Assembly: GCA_964538375.1 (NCBI GenBank)
Contig: CAZIFQ010000030.1
Location: 1-41,282, forward strand
From: JAUUZQ01 sp964538375
Lineage (GTDB): Bacteria; Bacteroidota; Bacteroidia; Bacteroidales; GCA-2748055
Direction: 5' to 3'
Length of the DNA: 41,282 bases
Below, one piece after another: positions 35,230-41,282 of this stretch; the first letter of the stretch is position 1, and each line of letters begins with the position of its first letter. Position numbers and translations under genes: made by a program. Under the pieces are notes generated by a model. That model saw only the letters and a program-made list of their open reading frames with translations, was not told where the DNA came from and did no database searches.

Positions 35230-35238
35230 TAAATTACA

Positions 35239-35270
35239 TTGTGAAACTTGGCATATTTTAGTTACTTTTA
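35239..35270 (+). promoter_or_regulatory. Candidate promoter of pta-ackA
   Basis: TTG at 35239-35241, 21-bp spacer, TACTTTTA at 35263-35270 (seven of eight fixed or free positions of TAnnTTTG). The ATG follows 37 bp later. Confidence 0.5.
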
Positions 35271-35307
35271 AAAATTCAATTAATTTAATTTAAATATCTG
35301 ATATTCA

Positions 35308-36315
35308 ATGAATTTAATAGAGCAAATACGTCAAAAAGCACGTGAGAATTGTCAAAAAATCGTCTTACCTGAAGGTGATGAAGAAAGAACCATATTGGCA
35401 GCTGATCAAATCATCAGGGAGAAACTGGCGCATATAACATTATTGGGAGATCCAAAAGAAATCATGCAACAGGCAGAGAAGTATGGTCTGAAAAACCTTG
35501 ATAAAGCGGACCTGGTAAATCCGAAAAGTCATGATAAGAAGGAAGAATATGCAACCTTGTTGTATTCTCTGAGAAAAGAGAAGGGATTAAGCATGGATGA
35601 GGCCATGAAACTGGTTGAAGACCCACTGTACCTGGGCACGCTTATGATCAAGGCAGGTGATGTAGCAGGAGAAGTTGCCGGAGCAAAAAATGCCACCGGT
35701 GATGTATTAAGACCGGCTTTCCAGGTAGTCAAAACAATGCCGGGAATAAGCGTGGTATCGGGTGCTTTTATTATGATGCTGAAGGATAAAGAGTTTGGTG
35801 AAAATGGCATTTTAGTATTTGCTGATTGCGCGGTACATCCTGATCCAAATGAAAATGAGCTGGCTGAAATTGCTGTTGCCACAGCCGCCACAACAAGATC
35901 GATTCTTGGTTTCGAACCACGTATTGCTATGTGTAGCTTCTCAACAAAGGGAAGCGCCCATCACGAGATGGTTGATAAAGTTGTTAATGCAACTCAACTA
36001 GCGAGGAAAATGGATCCAACACTGGCCATTGACGGAGAAATGCAGGTTGATGCTGCCCTGATTGAAGCTATTGGTTCTAAAAAGGCACCAGGCAGTCCTA
36101 TCGCAGGGAAAGCAAATGTATTGGTCTTCCCTGATCTGAATACCGGGAACATCGCCTACAAGTTGGTTCAGAGACTAGCGCATGCAGAGGCAATCGGACC
36201 TATCCTACAAGGAATGGCAGCGCCTATTAACGACCTGTCGAGAGGATGCTCAGTAAGCGATATAGTTAACCTGGTAGCTATCACATCAAACCAGGTATCA
36301 GGACTTAAAAAATAA
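35308..36315 (+). CDS. pta: Phosphate acetyltransferase
   Basis: A 335-aa enzyme converting acetyl-CoA and phosphate to acetyl phosphate, the short single-domain form (no N-terminal regulatory part). Hallmarks are KIVLPEGDEERTILAA at the start, GEVAGAKNATGDVLRPAFQV, VVSGAFIM, FADCAVHPDPNENELAEIA, AMCSFSTKGSAHHEMVDKV, IDGEMQVDAALI, GSPIAGKANVLVFPDLNTGN and a late GCSVSDIVNLVAIT. It forms the first step of ATP generation by acetate fermentation with ackA, whose start is 20 bp downstream. An FNR-like palindrome upstream suggests control by oxygen or redox state. Confidence 0.97.
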   Translation: MNLIEQIRQKARENCQKIVLPEGDEERTILAADQIIREKLAHITLLGDPKEIMQQAEKYGLKNLDKADLVNPKSHDKKEEYATLLYSLRKEKGLSMDEAMKLVEDPLYLGTLMIKAGDVAGEVAGAKNATGDVLRPAFQVVKTMPGISVVSGAFIMMLKDKEFGENGILVFADCAVHPDPNENELAEIAVATAATTRSILGFEPRIAMCSFSTKGSAHHEMVDKVVNATQLARKMDPTLAIDGEMQVDAALIEAIGSKKAPGSPIAGKANVLVFPDLNTGNIAYKLVQRLAHAEAIGPILQGMAAPINDLSRGCSVSDIVNLVAITSNQVSGLKK

Positions 36316-36335
36316 TTGTAAATCATATATTAATC

Positions 36336-37544
36336 ATGATAATTTTAGTATTAAACTGCGGCAGTTCATCCATAAAATACCAACTCTTCGACATGACAGA
36401 AGAAGCCATTGTCATTGCAAAAGGACTGGTAGAGAAAATTGGATTCAACGATGCCAAACTAACCCATAAACCCACCGGAAAAGAAAAATATGTTGAAGTA
36501 CTGGGTATACCCGATCATACCATTGGAATTAATAAAATCTTCCAGGTAATAACCAGTGAGGAACATGGCGTAATTAAAGATGTAAAAGAAATAAAAGCTG
36601 TAGGTCACAGGGTTGTTCAAGGTGGAGAAGGATATGACGAAAGTGTGCTGATCACCAAGGAGGTAATTAAGGATATAGAAGACAATATCGAGTTGGCTCC
36701 GCTACACAACCCCGCCAATCTTAAGGGTATTATGTCTGTTGAAAATCTCATGCCAGGCATTCCACAGATAGCTGTTTTCGATACTTCTTTCCACCAGACA
36801 ATGCCACCGTATGCGTACATGTATGCCATACCAAGAAAGTACTATACCAAGTATAAAATCAGGAAATACGGATACCATGGTACCAGCCACAAGTATGTAA
36901 GCCACGTTGCCAGCAAAGTGATTGGCAAAGACACCAGAGATATGAAAATGATTACCTGTCACCTGGGAAATGGAGCTTCCATTGCAGCCATAGAATTTGG
37001 TAAGTCGGTAGATACATCTATGGGATTCACGCCTGTTGACGGCCTTATCATGGGAACCAGAACAGGAGATATTGATCCGGGAGTTTTACTTTATCTTGCT
37101 GACAAGGAACACCTTAGCTTAAAGGGTATAAGTAACGTAATTAACAAAAACAGTGGTATACAGGGTATTTCAGAGATCTCAAGTGATATGAGAGACCTGG
37201 AGCTGGCCTATTACGAGGGAAATGAGATGGCTTCGCTAGCGCTTACAATGTACGCCTACAGGGTGAAAAAATTCATTGGCGCTTATGCAGCCATTATGAA
37301 TGGTGTCGACTGTATCATATTCACCGGTGGAGTTGGAGAGAATGACTTCAACATCAGAAGGATGATTTGTCAGAATATGGAATACACCGGGCTCCTCTTT
37401 GATGAGGTTGCAAACCATGGTGTTAAAGGAGAAGACAAAATTATCAGCAAGCCTGATTCGAAAGTGTATGCTGCAGTAATCAGAACTAATGAAGAGCTTC
37501 TCATAGCAACAGACACTTACAAGATTGTGGAAAAATGTGTTTAA
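36336..37544 (+). CDS. ackA: Acetate kinase
   Basis: A 402-aa ASKHA-fold kinase that makes ATP and acetate from acetyl phosphate. It has the opening VLNCGSSSIKYQLFDM, the acetyl phosphate site region VGHRVVQGGE, VFDTSFHQTMPPYAYMYAIP, RKYGYHGTSHKYVS, CHLGNGASIAAIEFGKSVDTSMGF (split here by description only), MGTRTGDIDPGVLLYL and FTGGVGEN. Length is normal for the family. It is coupled to pta. Between its stop and the next gene lies an octamer array (37601-37632). Confidence 0.97.
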   Translation: MIILVLNCGSSSIKYQLFDMTEEAIVIAKGLVEKIGFNDAKLTHKPTGKEKYVEVLGIPDHTIGINKIFQVITSEEHGVIKDVKEIKAVGHRVVQGGEGYDESVLITKEVIKDIEDNIELAPLHNPANLKGIMSVENLMPGIPQIAVFDTSFHQTMPPYAYMYAIPRKYYTKYKIRKYGYHGTSHKYVSHVASKVIGKDTRDMKMITCHLGNGASIAAIEFGKSVDTSMGFTPVDGLIMGTRTGDIDPGVLLYLADKEHLSLKGISNVINKNSGIQGISEISSDMRDLELAYYEGNEMASLALTMYAYRVKKFIGAYAAIMNGVDCIIFTGGVGENDFNIRRMICQNMEYTGLLFDEVANHGVKGEDKIISKPDSKVYAAVIRTNEELLIATDTYKIVEKCV

Positions 37545-37600
37545 TATCATAGCTGTTTGGAAAACTTTGAGGCCTCTTTTCTGTTTATTTGTAATGGATA

Positions 37601-37632
37601 CAATGAGTCAATGAGTCAATGAGTCAATGAGC
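37601..37632. repeat. CAATGAGT octamer array
   Basis: Four tandem 8-bp units (CAATGAGT three times, then CAATGAGC) between ackA and ptb. The reverse complement of CAATGAGC is the unit repeated at 40790-40836. Confidence 0.85.
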
Positions 37633-37688
37633 TAAAAGCTATTGAACTTTATAAAAAACTAATTTTAAACTAAGAATAACTCTCACAT

Positions 37689-38588
37689 ATGTTAACCAAA
37701 TTAGAAGAACTAAGAGAATTTTTGCCCAAATCCAGCAAACCAAAAAAACTTGTGCTTGCCGTATCTGATGATACACATTCACTGGGCGCCGTAGTAAGGG
37801 CGTTTGAGGAACAAGTTATTGTACCTGTGCTTATTGGAGATATGGAAAAGACCAAAGGGCTGGCAGAAGTAATGGGCATCAGCTTGAAATCTATTGAATT
37901 TAAGGATGTTAAGGATCCCATTGAAGCTACTAAAATTGCGGTGAAGATGGTACATAACAATGAAGCAGACGTCTTAATGAAGGGAAAAGTAGGCACATCG
38001 GTTCTTCTGAAAGCTGTATTGGATAAGGAGTATGGCCTGCGAACAGGCAAGTTGTTATCTCATTTTGCCCTGTTCGAAATTGAGGCCTATCATAAATTAC
38101 TTGCAGTGACTGATGTAGCGATGAACATTGCTCCTTCCCTGGATGAAAAGATTGCCATATTAAATAATTCTGTTGAAGTGCTGAATAGACTTAATTATCC
38201 AGAACCAAAAGTAGCAGTTCTTGGAGCGGTTGAGCAGGTGAATACCAGCATGAATGCAACCCTGGACGCAGCATTGCTATCTAAAATGAACCAAAGGGCT
38301 CAGATAAGAAATTGCCTGGTCGACGGTCCACTCGCATTTGATAATGCAGTCAGCGCTGAAAGCGCCAGGCACAAGGAAATAAAGAGTGATGTGGCAGGAG
38401 ATACTGACCTCTTGCTTATGCCGGATATCGAGGTGGGCAATGTACTCTATAAAAGCTTAGTGTTTTTTGCTAATGCGAAAGTAGCCTCCATGATAGTTGG
38501 TGCTACTGCACCCATTGTGTTGACATCGAGATCGGATTCGGAACAGGCAAAATTTGATTCAATTTTGCTTGCCGCTGCATCTGCATAG
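37689..38588 (+). CDS. ptb: Phosphate butyryltransferase-like protein
   Basis: A 299-aa member of the Pta/Ptb family, smaller than Pta and with the Ptb pattern: KKLVLAVSDDTHSLGAVVRA, ADVLMKGKVGTSVLLKAVLD, GLRTGKLLSHFALFE, AVTDVAMNIAPSLDEK, EQVNTSMNATLDAALLSKM, VDGPLAFDNAVS and LLMPDIEVGNVLYKSL. It exchanges CoA for phosphate on butyryl-CoA or branched acyl-CoA. The butyrate kinase gene follows after 163 bp. The pair may make ATP from butyryl-CoA or branched-chain acyl-CoA; exact chain specificity is not readable. Confidence 0.9.
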   Translation: MLTKLEELREFLPKSSKPKKLVLAVSDDTHSLGAVVRAFEEQVIVPVLIGDMEKTKGLAEVMGISLKSIEFKDVKDPIEATKIAVKMVHNNEADVLMKGKVGTSVLLKAVLDKEYGLRTGKLLSHFALFEIEAYHKLLAVTDVAMNIAPSLDEKIAILNNSVEVLNRLNYPEPKVAVLGAVEQVNTSMNATLDAALLSKMNQRAQIRNCLVDGPLAFDNAVSAESARHKEIKSDVAGDTDLLLMPDIEVGNVLYKSLVFFANAKVASMIVGATAPIVLTSRSDSEQAKFDSILLAAASA

Positions 38589-38751
38589 AGGATCTTCATT
38601 GAAAAATGGCTTAAAACCACCTTTTTAGCCCGATTTTGGACATATATTAAGTTGTTTGATAGATACATCGAAAATAGTTATAGCAGCTATTATAAGCATA
38701 TTTATTAATTGCTTTTATTATTAAAGAAAAACGATAAAATCGAATTATATA

Positions 38752-39870
38752 ATGGAAAATAATTATATCCTTGCTATTAATCCGGGATCCACATCCACAA
38801 AAGTTGCTGTTTCGATAGGAAACAAGCAGGTGTTTCTAAAAAGCATCCTCCATACTGCAGAGCAGCTGGCAGAATTTGATAAAATTACTGATCAGTTTGA
38901 ATTCAGGAAAGGCCTGATTCTTAAAGAAGTAAAAGAAAACGGTATTCCATTAGATAAAATCACTATCGTCATTGGTCGGGGTGGACTTGTAAAACCCATT
39001 CTTTCTGGGGTCTACGAAGTTAATGAAGAAATGATTCAAGATTTACACAATGGCGTTCAGGGAGAGCATGCCAGTAACCTGGGTGGCCTGATAGCACATG
39101 ATATCAGTAAAGAATTTCCAAATTCCAAAGCTTATATCGCTGACCCGGTGGTTGTAGATGAATTGCAGGATGTGGCCAGGTTAACGGGACATCCTGAAAT
39201 AAAAAGAGTCTCTATTTTTCATGCACTGAACCAAAAGGCCATGGCTCGTACTTATGCGCAGTCCTGCGGTATGAATTACGATGATTTGAATCTTATCATA
39301 TGTCATCTTGGTGGTGGTATAACAATCGGAGCTCACAAAAAGGGACGAGTTATTGATGTAAACAATGGTCTGGACGGTGATGGACCATTTGGTCCGGAGC
39401 GTTCCGGATCCCTTCCTGCCGGAGCCCTGGTAGATTATTGCTTTGAAAAAGGATTTTCGCACAGTGAAATAAAGAAAATGCTTGCGGGCAAGGGAGGATT
39501 ATTGGCCTATACAGGCTCAAATAATGCCCATGAGTTGGAAGACAAAGCAAGGCGTGGTGATAAGAAAGCACGTCTGTTACAAAAAGCCATGGGTTACCAG
39601 ATCAGTAAAGAAATTGGTGCCAGGGCAGCAGTGCTTTCAGGCGAGGTCCATGCCATTATTCTCACCGGTGGCATCGCACACAATCCTGATCTGACTGCCT
39701 ACGTCAAGGAGCATGTCTCATTTATTGCACCTGTGTTTGTGTATCCCGGGGAAGATGAGATGCGCGCACTGGCCATGAACGGAACGATGCTGATGAAAGG
39801 TACGATACACGCGAAGGAATACAAAGAGGAGAATTTTGTTAAGCCAGTGGATTTGGATAATTTGGATTAA
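38752..39870 (+). CDS. buk: Butyrate kinase
   Basis: A 372-aa ASKHA-fold kinase making ATP and butyrate (or isobutyrate/isovalerate) from the acyl phosphate formed by Ptb. Hallmarks are the start ILAINPGSTSTKVAV, IGRGGLVKPILSGVYEVN, HASNLGGLIAH, FHALNQKAMARTYA, CHLGGGITIGAHKKGRVIDV, NNGLDGDGPFGPERSGSLPA and AIILTGGIAHNP. Length is as expected. Just past the stop is a GAGTACTTG array, then a convergent dehydrogenase gene. Confidence 0.95.
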   Translation: MENNYILAINPGSTSTKVAVSIGNKQVFLKSILHTAEQLAEFDKITDQFEFRKGLILKEVKENGIPLDKITIVIGRGGLVKPILSGVYEVNEEMIQDLHNGVQGEHASNLGGLIAHDISKEFPNSKAYIADPVVVDELQDVARLTGHPEIKRVSIFHALNQKAMARTYAQSCGMNYDDLNLIICHLGGGITIGAHKKGRVIDVNNGLDGDGPFGPERSGSLPAGALVDYCFEKGFSHSEIKKMLAGKGGLLAYTGSNNAHELEDKARRGDKKARLLQKAMGYQISKEIGARAAVLSGEVHAIILTGGIAHNPDLTAYVKEHVSFIAPVFVYPGEDEMRALAMNGTMLMKGTIHAKEYKEENFVKPVDLDNLD

Positions 39871-39876
39871 GAAGTG

Positions 39877-39915
39877 ACTTGAGTACTTGGAGTACTTTGG
39901 AGTACTTAGAGTATA
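39877..39915. repeat. GAGTACTTG nonamer array
   Basis: Tandem units around GAGTACTTG (TGAGTACTTG, GAGTACTTTG, GAGTACTTA) start 7 bp past the buk stop. Same unit family as copies 1 and 2 of the composite repeat, but without the REP-like hairpin. Confidence 0.8.
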
Positions 39916-39924
39916 TAGATTACT

Positions 39925-40635
39925 TTAGGGTGTTGACACGCTCACTGGTAACATTTTACCATTAAAATACTTTGATCCTTCCTGTACAAACCAGGAAAAA
40001 AACTTACCTATCTCCCCTGCTGTTATCGACGCCTCGTACCCTGGAAAAGCCTCTGCAAACATTTCTGTCTGAACTGCTCCAAATGCAAGGGAATTTACAC
40101 GAATATTGAACGCTTTAAATTCTTCAGCCATGCACTCCGATAAGGTCGCCAGTGCACCTTTACTGGCTGCATACATTGATAGTCCATTGAACTTGGAGCT
40201 TCCCTGAAAGGCAGCCATTGAGGTAACATTCACAATTGAAGCATTATCAGACTCCTTCAGAAGTGGCAGCACTGCCTGTATCAACATGACCGGCGCAAAA
40301 AAATTGACATCAAACAAGTTCTTTGATTCCTCTATGCCTATCTCCTGGAATGGTTTCCTGATAAGTGCCCCTGCGTTATTTACCAGGCAATCCAATTCAG
40401 ATGTGTGTTTTTTCAAGGCAGCAATAAAATCCTCCCGGGATGACTCAAGCATCTTCAAATCATACACCATGGGTATGGCTATTTCCTTACCTGCCAATGT
40501 ATTACAGTCGGAGCAAACTTTTAGTAAATCCTCTTTACGCCTTGAAAGAAGTACCATTTTATGTCCCTCTTTTGCCAGCTCACGAGCCAGTTGTGCTCCA
40601 ATGCCCCTGCTAACTCCGGTAATGAGAATTGTCAT
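39925..40635 (-). CDS. Short-chain dehydrogenase/reductase (SDR)
   Basis: A 236-aa classical SDR. The nucleotide-binding motif is TGVSRGIG (residues 6-13), NNAG is at 86-89, and the catalytic Ser139, Tyr155 and Lys159 (YAASK) are all present. The Arg-rich stretch after beta-2 (LSRRKEDL) hints at NADP(H). The substrate is unknown. The ATG at 40635 places the MTILITG start where the family begins; the frame stays open another 48 codons upstream, but that part has no family character. It is convergent with buk and divergent from the small exported protein. Confidence 0.9.
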   Translation of the reverse strand: MTILITGVSRGIGAQLARELAKEGHKMVLLSRRKEDLLKVCSDCNTLAGKEIAIPMVYDLKMLESSREDFIAALKKHTSELDCLVNNAGALIRKPFQEIGIEESKNLFDVNFFAPVMLIQAVLPLLKESDNASIVNVTSMAAFQGSSKFNGLSMYAASKGALATLSECMAEEFKAFNIRVNSLAFGAVQTEMFAEAFPGYEASITAGEIGKFFSWFVQEGSKYFNGKMLPVSVSTP

Positions 40636-40779
40636 AATTTCAATATTTTTTCGTTTATGGGAATAAAAGTAAGTAGAAAAGAGAAATTTTCTGCTCCGAA
40701 ATGTATTTATTTGCATTAAGACATTAATACTTTGAAATGAATTGTAATTCACCTGGACATTACTCGATTCAATACGCAA

Positions 40780-40838
40780 TTAACCCATTAGCTCATTAAC
40801 CCATTGGCTCATTGGCTCATTGGCTCATTGGCTCATTA
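40780..40838. repeat. GGCTCATT octamer array next to a start codon
   Basis: Imperfect units (ACCCATTA, GCTCATTA, ACCCATTG) lead into GGCTCATT repeated five times with period 8, ending 3 bp before the ATG at 40841. It is the reverse complement family of the array at 37601. Confidence 0.85.
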
Positions 40839-40840
40839 AT

Positions 40841-41236
40841 ATGAAAGAACTCAAATACATACTCGCGATGCTTTCCATCCTGATAGCGATACCTGCATGC
40901 ACCTTTGGGCAACAGGTGCAATTGGAGCAAAAATATGAATCAAGGCAAGGTCGCTGGTATCTGATTCCGGAAGTAGATCTTTGGTTTGGCAATTATACCA
41001 TTGCGGAAGTAAGTCCTCAAATTGCATACCATATAACAGACAGGTGGTCAGTTGGAGCGGGTTTTAATTATAACTTCTACAAGGAAATAGAGACATATTA
41101 TACCGCAGGTTACTCAACCCATTTGTATGGTGGAAGAGCTTTTTCACGCTTTGCTATTCTCACAAACGCAGAAGAATGGCTTCCGGTTTACCTGTTCAGC
41201 GACCTGTTCATCCATTTGGAATACCAGTGTAAGTAG
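40841..41236 (+). CDS. Small exported protein, outer-membrane beta-barrel-like, possibly truncated
   Basis: A 131-aa protein with a signal peptide (MKELKYILAMLSILIAIPAC, then TFGQQ). The mature part has alternating aromatic/polar segments (YLIPEVDLWFGNYTIAEVSPQI, split with AYHITDRWSVGAGFNYNFYK) like a small outer-membrane barrel. It stops abruptly at HLEYQCK, in the middle of what looks like a strand, so the gene may be shortened by a nonsense or frameshift change. The window ends 46 bp later and does not allow a check. The longer start at 40820 lies inside the octamer array and is rejected. Function unknown. Confidence 0.55.
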   Translation: MKELKYILAMLSILIAIPACTFGQQVQLEQKYESRQGRWYLIPEVDLWFGNYTIAEVSPQIAYHITDRWSVGAGFNYNFYKEIETYYTAGYSTHLYGGRAFSRFAILTNAEEWLPVYLFSDLFIHLEYQCK

Positions 41237-41282
41237 CAACTTACAATGCACAGAAAATGGCAAATAAGAGTGCACAGGTTTC

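Noticed and set aside
40636..40779. N-terminal extension of the SDR
   Set aside because: The extra 48 residues lack family character; the nucleotide-binding motif normally begins within 10 residues of the start, as it does from 40635.
40820..40840. Earlier ATG for the small exported protein
   Set aside because: It falls inside the octamer array and would put a non-signal leader in front of a good signal peptide.

Overview
The window looks like chromosome from a member of the Bacteroidota, probably an anaerobic or facultatively anaerobic Bacteroidales/Marinilabiliales-type organism. The evidence is a SusC/SusD pair, a hybrid two-component system regulator, a secreted protein with a type IX secretion (T9SS) sorting tail, a DUF4252 protein, promoters of the TTTG-N19-TAnnTTTG type, and an acetate/butyrate kinase fermentation block. 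No phage, insertion sequence or CRISPR array was seen.

Layout. (1) 0-1.2 kb: a DUF4252 protein and a tRNA-Lys(TTT) with its own promoter and terminator. (2) 1.2-7.0 kb: a minus-strand operon etfB-etfA-membrane FeS protein-CCG protein-acyl-CoA dehydrogenase. It reads as a complete fatty-acyl-CoA oxidation module that hands electrons to the quinone pool through a two-gene form of ETF:menaquinone oxidoreductase. (3) 7.3-24.9 kb: a polysaccharide utilisation locus. The minus strand carries GH130 phosphorylase-MFS transporter-lipoprotein-SusC-SusD-LamG lipoprotein, with gaps of 3-24 bp. The plus strand carries a 1036-aa T9SS-exported LamG protein and a 1381-aa hybrid sensor/AraC regulator. The lipoprotein and the N-terminal half of the exported protein are paralogues of a family I cannot name; they are the best candidates for the missing glycan-cleaving enzymes. 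The LamG lipoprotein gene has an in-frame TAG at codon 69. (4) 24.9-28.7 kb: exported PCM-like methyltransferase, S41 protease lipoprotein, pyrD and an XRE regulator. (5) 28.7-29.7 kb: almost 1 kb without genes, carrying six copies of the palindrome TTACA-N2-TGTAA, three of them directly upstream of the XRE gene. (6) 29.7-35.1 kb: dicarboxylate/glutamate symporter, a 993-aa FAD/FeS dehydrogenase (YdiJ type) and a DUF1338 (HglS-type) protein. Together the last two could turn 2-oxoadipate into 2-oxoglutarate through D-2-hydroxyglutarate. (7) 35.3-39.9 kb: pta-ackA-ptb-buk, with an FNR-like palindrome and a promoter upstream. (8) 39.9 kb to the end: a short-chain dehydrogenase and a small exported protein.

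A second layer runs through the whole window. Intergenic gaps are studded with short tandem arrays of 7-9 bp units (GAGTACTTG, GCGTTTA, GGAAAAA, GGCAGTG, CAATGAGC families), often starting at or just past a stop codon. Two gaps carry the same larger composite element: a 9-mer array followed by a REP-like hairpin. All functions are read from sequence motifs and from memory of the families; no database search was run.
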